From NCBI GenBank assembly GCA_021785655.1, contig JAJYET010000012.1:1-56591 (forward strand): a stretch of 56,591 bases of DNA, written 5' to 3'. Below are positions 51,530 to 56,591 of the stretch, one piece after another (position 1 is the stretch's first letter; each line of letters starts with the position of its first letter). The position numbers were made by a program, and so were the translations under genes. This DNA comes from a bacterium. GTDB lineage: Bacteria; Chloroflexota; Dormibacteria; Aeolococcales; Bog-877. The notes beneath the pieces are model-generated. The model worked only from the letters and a program-made list of their open reading frames with translations, searched no databases and was not told the origin of the DNA.

Positions 51530-52401
51530 GGCGGCGCTCGGTCCTGGTGCTGCCCGGCGACTCCGAGCGGATGGTGGCCAAGGCGCAGGTGGTGCCGGCA
51601 GACGAGGTCGTCCTGGACCTGGAGGACGCCGTCCCCCCCGACCCGGAGTTGAAGGTGGCGGCCCGGGCGCGGCTCTTGGAGCTGGCCCTCCAACACCCCT
51701 TCGCGGGCCGCCGACTGGCGGTGAGGGTGAACCGGGTCGGCACCCGGGAGGCGCTGGACGACCTACTCGAGCTGGTTCCCGGGCTCGGCCCCCGGCTGGC
51801 GTCGGTGGTGGTGCCCAAGGTCCAGGAACCGTCCGAGGTCACCTTCGTCGACCGGCTGCTGGCGGCGCTGGAGCCCCAGGGGCACCGGGTCGAGATCCAG
51901 ATCCAGATCGAAGACCCGCGCGGGCTGGAGGCGGTGGGCGAGCTGGCGGGGGCCACGCCCCGTCTCTCCGCGCTGATCTTCGGCCCCGGTGACTTCGCCG
52001 CGGCCATGGGCATGCCCACCCTGGGCATCGGGCGGGAGGCCGCCGGCTATCCGGGGGACGTCTGGCACTACCCGCTTTACCGGATCGCGGTCGCGGCCCG
52101 GGCTCGCGGCCTCCAGGTGGTGGACGGGCCGTACTCGGTGCTGGACGACGGGGAGGGGCTGGTCCGCTCCTGCCAACGCGCCGTGGCCCTTGGTGTGGAC
52201 GGCAAGTGGGCGATCCACCCCGGGCAGCTGGAGACGATCAAGCGCGCCTTCACTCCCAGCAGCACGCAGGTGCAGGGTGCCCGGGACGTGCTGGCCCAGC
52301 TGGTCCCCGGGGGGGCCCGGAGGATGGGAGGGGAGATGGTGGACGAGGCCAGCCGGCGGCTGGCGGAGTCCGTCCTCAGAAGGGCCGGGGAGAGCTGGTG
52401 A
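51526..52401 (+). CDS. HpcH/HpaI aldolase/CitE-type CoA-ester lyase
   Basis: 291 residues, GTG start. TIM-barrel lyase: SVLVLPGDSERMVAKAQVVP, ADEVVLDLEDAVPPDPE, LAVRVNRVGTREALDDLLEL, VVVPKVQEPSEV, IQIEDPRGLEAV and LIFGPGDFAAAMGM with the metal-binding Glu and Asp, then KWAIHPGQLETI. Relatives cleave citryl-CoA, malyl-CoA or beta-methylmalyl-CoA; the free substrate is not deducible. GTGA overlap with the next gene. Confidence 0.88.
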   Translation: MRRRSVLVLPGDSERMVAKAQVVPADEVVLDLEDAVPPDPELKVAARARLLELALQHPFAGRRLAVRVNRVGTREALDDLLELVPGLGPRLASVVVPKVQEPSEVTFVDRLLAALEPQGHRVEIQIQIEDPRGLEAVGELAGATPRLSALIFGPGDFAAAMGMPTLGIGREAAGYPGDVWHYPLYRIAVAARARGLQVVDGPYSVLDDGEGLVRSCQRAVALGVDGKWAIHPGQLETIKRAFTPSSTQVQGARDVLAQLVPGGARRMGGEMVDEASRRLAESVLRRAGESW

Positions 52402-53540
52402 GCGGCGAGCGCTCCCAGCTCTCCCGGGAGACCCTGCTGGTCCACGGCGCGAGCCGCTCGGACCAGCGCACCGGGGCCCTGGTCCCGCCGCTGGTGCTCT
52501 CCGCCACCTTCGCCCACGGCAACCAGGAGGGGCTGGCGTACTCCCGGGACCGCAACCCCACCTGGGAGCTGCTCGAGGCCGCCGTGGCCCAGCTGGAGGG
52601 GGCGGCCGCCGCGGTGGCCTTCGCCTCCGGCATGGCCGGGATAGCCGCCGCCCTGGACCTCCTCCCGATGGGGGCGGAGGTGGTGGCGGCCCAGGACGCC
52701 TACACCGGGACCCGGGAGCTGCTCTCCCACCTCAGCTCGACCGGGCGGCTGCGGGTGCGCAAGGTGGACGCCACCGACCCGGCCGCTCTGGAGGAGATCG
52801 GGGGGGCGGCGATGGTCTGGCTGGAGAGCATGGGCAACCCCCTCCTCAGCGTTCCCGACCTCCGGGCCTGGGCCGCGGCCGCCCACCGCCAGGGGGCGAT
52901 CCTGGTGGTGGACAACACGCTGGCCACCCCACTGCTCTGCCGCCCCCTGGAGCTGGGCGCGGACCTGGTGGCCCACTCCGCCTCCAAGCACCTCGGCGGC
53001 CACAGCGACCTCATGCTGGGGGTGGTGGCCGGGCGGGACCTGGAGCTAATTTCGCGGCTGCGCCAGCACCGCACCCGGCAGGGTGGCTGCCCCGGCCAGC
53101 TGGAGGCCTGGCTGGCGCTCCGAGGGATGCGCACCCTGGCGGTCCGGCTCTCCCGCCAGTGCCAGACCGCGAGCTTCCTGGCTGGGGCGCTGACCGGGAC
53201 TCCTCGGGTCAAAGAGGTCCACTATCCCGGCCTGGCCACCCACCCGCAGCACCGGCTGGCGGCGGAGCAGCTGGACCTGGGGTTCGGCGCGCTGCTGGCG
53301 CTGGAGCTGGACGTGGACGCCGAGGCGGCGGAGAGGGTCTGCACCTCCACCAGGATCTGGACCAACGCCACCAGCCTCGGGTCCGTGGAGTCGCTCCTGG
53401 AGCGCCGGGGAAGGTGGGCCGGCGAGGAGTACCTGCCCCAGGGACTGATCCGCCTCTCCTGCGGGATCGAGAACCAGGAGGACTTGCTGGACGACCTCGG
53501 GCGGGCCCTGGCTCAGGTGGGGGCCGGCCCCCTCGCCTGA
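52398..53540 (+). CDS. Cys/Met-metabolism PLP enzyme (cystathionine gamma-synthase/lyase family)
   Basis: 380 residues. LVHGASRSDQRTGALVPPLV, YSRDRNPTWELLEAAVAQLE, FASGMAGIAAALDLL, the PLP lysine in AHSASKHLGGHSDLM, and LIRLSCGIENQEDLLDDLGR. Uses a homoserine ester, cystathionine or methionine; synthase versus lyase cannot be separated safely. Last gene of the operon; overlaps the convergent tetR by 28 bases. Confidence 0.9.
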   Translation: MSGERSQLSRETLLVHGASRSDQRTGALVPPLVLSATFAHGNQEGLAYSRDRNPTWELLEAAVAQLEGAAAAVAFASGMAGIAAALDLLPMGAEVVAAQDAYTGTRELLSHLSSTGRLRVRKVDATDPAALEEIGGAAMVWLESMGNPLLSVPDLRAWAAAAHRQGAILVVDNTLATPLLCRPLELGADLVAHSASKHLGGHSDLMLGVVAGRDLELISRLRQHRTRQGGCPGQLEAWLALRGMRTLAVRLSRQCQTASFLAGALTGTPRVKEVHYPGLATHPQHRLAAEQLDLGFGALLALELDVDAEAAERVCTSTRIWTNATSLGSVESLLERRGRWAGEEYLPQGLIRLSCGIENQEDLLDDLGRALAQVGAGPLA

Positions 53541-54124
53541 AGGAGGCGCCCCAGGAGGTCCAGGATCGCCGCCCGGATCGCGCCGAGGTCTGAGTCCCCG
53601 AGGGCCAGCTCGGTCAGGGCCCCGTCCATGGTGAGGGCGATGGCCCGGGCCAACGGGGCCACCGGCCCCTCGACCTCCCCCTCAGCCTGTCGCTCCTCGA
53701 GGTAGCGGCGGATGAAGGCCACGATGGTGTCCCGGCGGAGCCGCAGAGAGGCCTGGAGCCCGGGGTTCCGCTGGGCCTCGGCCAGGGCCCCCAGGAGAAG
53801 CGCTCCCTCCCCCCCTTGGGCCAGCCGGGAGAGGTAGAAGTCGACGGCGTGCTCCAGGCGGGCCCTCGGGTCGCGGATGGCCGCCATCTCCGCCATCAGC
53901 CCCGCCATCTCGGCCTCCGCCCCCAGGGTGCAGGCCGCGGCGTACAGCTCGGCCTTGCCGCCGAAGTACCGGTAGATCAGACCCACCGAGACCTTCGCTT
54001 CCGCGGCGATCTCCGGCACCGAGGTGGCCTGGGGACCAGAGCGGGAGAAGGCCCGCGCCGCGCCCTCCAGGATGCGACGGCGCATGTGGTCGGCGTGCTC
54101 GCTGACCGCCGGCTGGATGGTCAA
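53513..54124 (-). CDS. TetR-family repressor of the MMPL exporter
   Basis: 203 residues from a TTG with AGAGGAG upstream. HTH: RRRILEGAARAFSRSGPQAT then VPEIAAEAKVSVGLIYRYFG, and GKAELYAA. The ligand domain is helical (LEHAVDFYLSRLAQGGEG). Transcribed divergently from the MMPL gene across a perfect palindrome, the classic repressor/efflux arrangement. Confidence 0.9.
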   Translation of the reverse strand: MTIQPAVSEHADHMRRRILEGAARAFSRSGPQATSVPEIAAEAKVSVGLIYRYFGGKAELYAAACTLGAEAEMAGLMAEMAAIRDPRARLEHAVDFYLSRLAQGGEGALLLGALAEAQRNPGLQASLRLRRDTIVAFIRRYLEERQAEGEVEGPVAPLARAIALTMDGALTELALGDSDLGAIRAAILDLLGRLLQARGPAPT

Positions 54125-54170
54125 GCTGTCTCCTCTGCCCCAGGGCCTGGCCTGCTACCCTGTAAGCGTA

Positions 54171-54192
54171 CCTGAATGAACGTTCATTCAGG
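54171..54192. promoter_or_regulatory. Perfect 22-bp palindromic TetR operator
   Basis: Half-site CCTGAATGAAC followed by its exact reverse complement. The core TGAATGAACG and its mirror is the commonest TetR/AcrR-type operator design. It lies between the divergent tetR (start 54124) and MMPL (start 54216) genes. Confidence 0.85.
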
Positions 54193-54215
54193 ACGGTCCA
54201 CCGGAGGCCGCCACC

Positions 54216-56474
54216 TTGCCCTTCGCCCGCCTCGGGGCCTTCGCCCACCGCCACCGCCGCTCCATCCCGGTGGGGGGGCTGGCCCTGATGATCCTGCTCC
54301 TCGTGCTCTCGGGACCGCTGGGCGGTTCCCTCCAGGCGGGGGGCTTCTCGGTCCCCGGCTCGCAGAGCCAGCGCGCCAGCCAGCTCCTCACCCGCCACTT
54401 CGGTGCCGCGACCACCCAGCTGCTGCTGGTGTACCGCAGCCCCCGCCCCAACGTGACCAGCCCGGGGGTCCAGGCCGAGGTGGGCGCCAGTTTCGCCCGC
54501 CTGGCCCGCCGTCCGGAGGTCGCCTCGGTCCAGACCTACGCCAGCACCAGGCTGCCGATCTTCATCGGGGACCGGGGGCATGAGACCTTCGCGGTGGTCG
54601 ACCTCAAGATGAGCGAGGTGGCGGCCTCGGACCAGCTGGCCAGCCTGGAGTCCTACCTCAGCCGCCCCAAGGGGCTCACCATGTGGGTCACCGGCCCGGC
54701 CCCGATCGACGCCCTCTACAACAGCGCTCTGGAGGCCCAGCTCCGGACCGCCGAGCTGATCGCCCTCCCCGTCTCCCTGCTCCTCCTGCTGCTGGTCTTC
54801 GGCTCGGTCACCGCGGCCCTCCTCCCCCTCCTGATCGCCGGGCTGGCCGTCCCCACCGCCCTCTCGGTGATCCGGTTGATCGCGGCCCACTTCTCGATGT
54901 CCATCTTCGTGACCAACGTGGCCACCATCGTGGGGCTGGGACTGGCCATCGACTACTCCCTCTTCTTCGTCAAGCGCTTCCGCGAGGAGCTGACCCAGAG
55001 CCCCCCCGAGGTGGCGGTGGTGGCGGCCACCGCCAGCGCCGGCAAGGCGGTCGCCATCTCCGGCACCGCCGTGGCGCTGGGCCTGCTCTCCCTGACGCTC
55101 TTCCCGGCGACCGCCCTCGGGAGCATGGGGATCGGTGGGGTGGTGGTGGTCGCCTGCACCCTCCTCTTCGCCCTCACCGTCCTGCCGGCCATCCTCTCCC
55201 TTCTCGGGCACCGGCTCAATTGGCTGACCCTGAGGCGCGGGCTGCGGGGCGCGACCGACCTCACCCATCACCAGTCCAGCTTCTGGGGATGGGCCGGTGA
55301 GCGGGTGATGCGCCACCCGGTGGCGATCGCCCTTCCGGTGGCGGTGGTCCTGCTGGCGGTGGGCACTCCCTTCCTCAGCCTGCGGCTCTCCACCGGGGCC
55401 AGCGTCCAGGAGATCCCCGCCGGGCCGGCCCGCACCGGCTACGCCCAGCTGGTGGACAACTTCCCCCAGGCCGGCGGCGTGAACGACCTCAGCATGGTGG
55501 TGGACTACGGCCACCAGCTCGGTGGGAGGCTGAGCCCGGCGCAGCAGTCCGCCCTCCGCGCCTACCTCGCCAAGGCCGAGCGGCTGCGGGGGGTGCAGGG
55601 GGTGGACGGCGTGCTCTCGCCACCCCCGGGTGTGCCGGCCAGGGTCTATCAGGCGTTGCTCAGCGGGCCGCCGGCGCAGCGTCCGGCGGGGGCCCAGAAA
55701 TACATCGCGGGCTACCTGGCCGGCCCGGTCGCCCAGTTCGAGGTTTCCACCGGATACGGCCCCGACTCCAGCGCGGGGGCCAGGCTGGTGTCCCAGCTGC
55801 GGCAGCTGGCGGCGCCGCCCGGTACCTCCGTCCTGTACGGGGGCGGGGCGGCCGTCTCGGTGGACTTCCTTGCCGCCTTCGCCCACACCATCCCCTGGGC
55901 GGTGGCCATGGTGGTGCTGGCCACCATGGCGGTCCTCTTCCTCACCTTCGGCTCGGTGGTCCTGCCCATCAAGGCCGTGCTGATGAGCCTCATCTCCATC
56001 AGCGCCGCCTTCGGCGCCATGGTCTGGATCTTCCAGGACGGCCATCTCTCCCGGTTGCTGGACTTCACCTCCCCCGGCTCGATCACCGCCACCGACCCGG
56101 TGCTGATGTTCGCCTTCATCTTCGGCCTCTCCATGGACTACGAGGTCTTCCTGCTGACCCGGATTCGAGAGCGCTACCTGGCCACCGGGGACAACCGTCG
56201 AGCGGTCCAGGAGGGGATGGCCTCGACCGGCGGGGTGATCACCTCGGCGGCGCTGATCATGATCGCCGTGTTCGGCGCCTTCGCCCTGGGCCACGTGCTG
56301 GACATCCAGATCCTGGGGCTGGGCATGGCCGTGGCGGTGGCGGTGGACGCCAGCCTGGTGCGGGGGGTGATGGTTCCGGCCCTCATGCGCCTGCTCGGTA
56401 GGGCCAACTGGTGGGCGCCGGCGCCGGCTCAGCGGCTGGTGGCCCGGCTCGGTCTCTACGAGAGCCGTTCCTAG
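54216..56474 (+). CDS. MMPL-family RND exporter
   Basis: 752 residues, TTG start. Twelve helices in two halves, each with a large external loop. TIVGLGLAIDYSLFFVKRFR and MFAFIFGLSMDYEVFLLTRI are the paired proton-relay motifs with conserved Asp-Tyr, and both are intact. Exports lipids, polyketides or drugs using the proton gradient. Controlled by the adjacent TetR. Confidence 0.93.
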   Translation: MPFARLGAFAHRHRRSIPVGGLALMILLLVLSGPLGGSLQAGGFSVPGSQSQRASQLLTRHFGAATTQLLLVYRSPRPNVTSPGVQAEVGASFARLARRPEVASVQTYASTRLPIFIGDRGHETFAVVDLKMSEVAASDQLASLESYLSRPKGLTMWVTGPAPIDALYNSALEAQLRTAELIALPVSLLLLLLVFGSVTAALLPLLIAGLAVPTALSVIRLIAAHFSMSIFVTNVATIVGLGLAIDYSLFFVKRFREELTQSPPEVAVVAATASAGKAVAISGTAVALGLLSLTLFPATALGSMGIGGVVVVACTLLFALTVLPAILSLLGHRLNWLTLRRGLRGATDLTHHQSSFWGWAGERVMRHPVAIALPVAVVLLAVGTPFLSLRLSTGASVQEIPAGPARTGYAQLVDNFPQAGGVNDLSMVVDYGHQLGGRLSPAQQSALRAYLAKAERLRGVQGVDGVLSPPPGVPARVYQALLSGPPAQRPAGAQKYIAGYLAGPVAQFEVSTGYGPDSSAGARLVSQLRQLAAPPGTSVLYGGGAAVSVDFLAAFAHTIPWAVAMVVLATMAVLFLTFGSVVLPIKAVLMSLISISAAFGAMVWIFQDGHLSRLLDFTSPGSITATDPVLMFAFIFGLSMDYEVFLLTRIRERYLATGDNRRAVQEGMASTGGVITSAALIMIAVFGAFALGHVLDIQILGLGMAVAVAVDASLVRGVMVPALMRLLGRANWWAPAPAQRLVARLGLYESRS

Positions 56475-56478
56475 GCAA

Positions 56479-56506
56479 CGGACAGGACGCGACACGCGTC
56501 TGTCCG
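56479..56506 (+). terminator. Strong hairpin after the MMPL gene
   Basis: CGGACAGGACGCG (56479-56491) pairs, with one bulged G, with CGCGTCTGTCCG (56495-56506) around the loop ACA, four bases after the stop. A second hairpin (CCACCGG/CCGGTGG) follows near 56517-56535. No U tract. Confidence 0.55.
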
Positions 56507-56591
56507 TGTGCTGGGACCACCGGTCGAGCCGGTGGGCTCCGGGGCGGTCCCGGTTCCTGCTTCACGGCCACCTGCCGGGCGAGGCCCGGGC

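Noticed and set aside
53682-56495. A 937-codon minus-strand open frame over the MMPL gene
   Set aside because: Antisense shadow of the exporter; the translation is dominated by Glu, Gly, His and Arg with no domain.

Overview
The window is a gene-dense, very GC-rich bacterial chromosome segment with about 55 supportable protein genes, one tRNA and at least five decayed genes. Gene content is mixed. Actinobacterial/Chloroflexota-type features include a polyphosphate glucokinase, an F420-associated zincin, a CIRCE-controlled groEL, an MMPL exporter, and many GTG/TTG starts. Many genes have a -10 box six bases before the start codon (leaderless transcription). I infer an uncultured Terrabacteria lineage such as Dormibacterota or a relative; this rests on style and gene content, not on a marker-gene search.

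0.7-9 kb: a catabolic block on the minus strand (hutH, NCS1 permease, then GntR regulator, FAD 2-hydroxyacid dehydrogenase and HisC-like aminotransferase), with a GH105-like hydrolase on the plus strand. The permease and the GntR operon have nearly identical promoters plus a conserved upstream AT-rich element, so they are probably one regulon. Two gene corpses (an FMN hydroxyacid dehydrogenase tail and an alpha/beta hydrolase head) lie between hutH and the permease. 9-19.7 kb: a glycine-rich surface protein, murE, an alcohol dehydrogenase, a FolD-like/cyclodeaminase fusion, a HIT protein, a rhodanese-MoeB fusion, small hypotheticals, a putative metallopeptidase, a lipoprotein and a secreted protein.

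19.7-24.8 kb: a tRNA-Val(CAC) followed by an accessory-looking stretch: a VapBC-type toxin-antitoxin pair with an inverted-repeat operator, a decayed monooxygenase, YdeI-like, VOC and SRPBCC proteins, a TetR remnant and a membrane protein. 24.8-36.5 kb: core genes (rpsF-ssb-rpsR-ppgK, serA-DUF1015, FmdB-thioredoxin, argS, LON-domain protein) and a small SRPBCC/MarR unit with a palindromic operator. 36.5-39.5 kb: an ECF sigma factor with a 799-residue membrane anti-sigma protein.

39.6-56.5 kb: a VOC protein, a gene-poor gap, a COG4280 membrane pair, an operon of SAM hydrolase, NAD(P)HX epimerase and LysE exporter, arsM, groEL with CIRCE and terminator, and an F420-associated zincin. There follows a tightly overlapped operon (acidic DUF4388-like protein, methyltransferase, Cys-rich protein, CitE-like lyase, cystathionine gamma-synthase-like enzyme), then a divergent TetR/MMPL exporter pair around a perfect palindrome. 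The most novel-looking items are the FolD-cyclodeaminase fusion that has lost the FolD catalytic lysine, and the shared promoter/operator module of the catabolic block.
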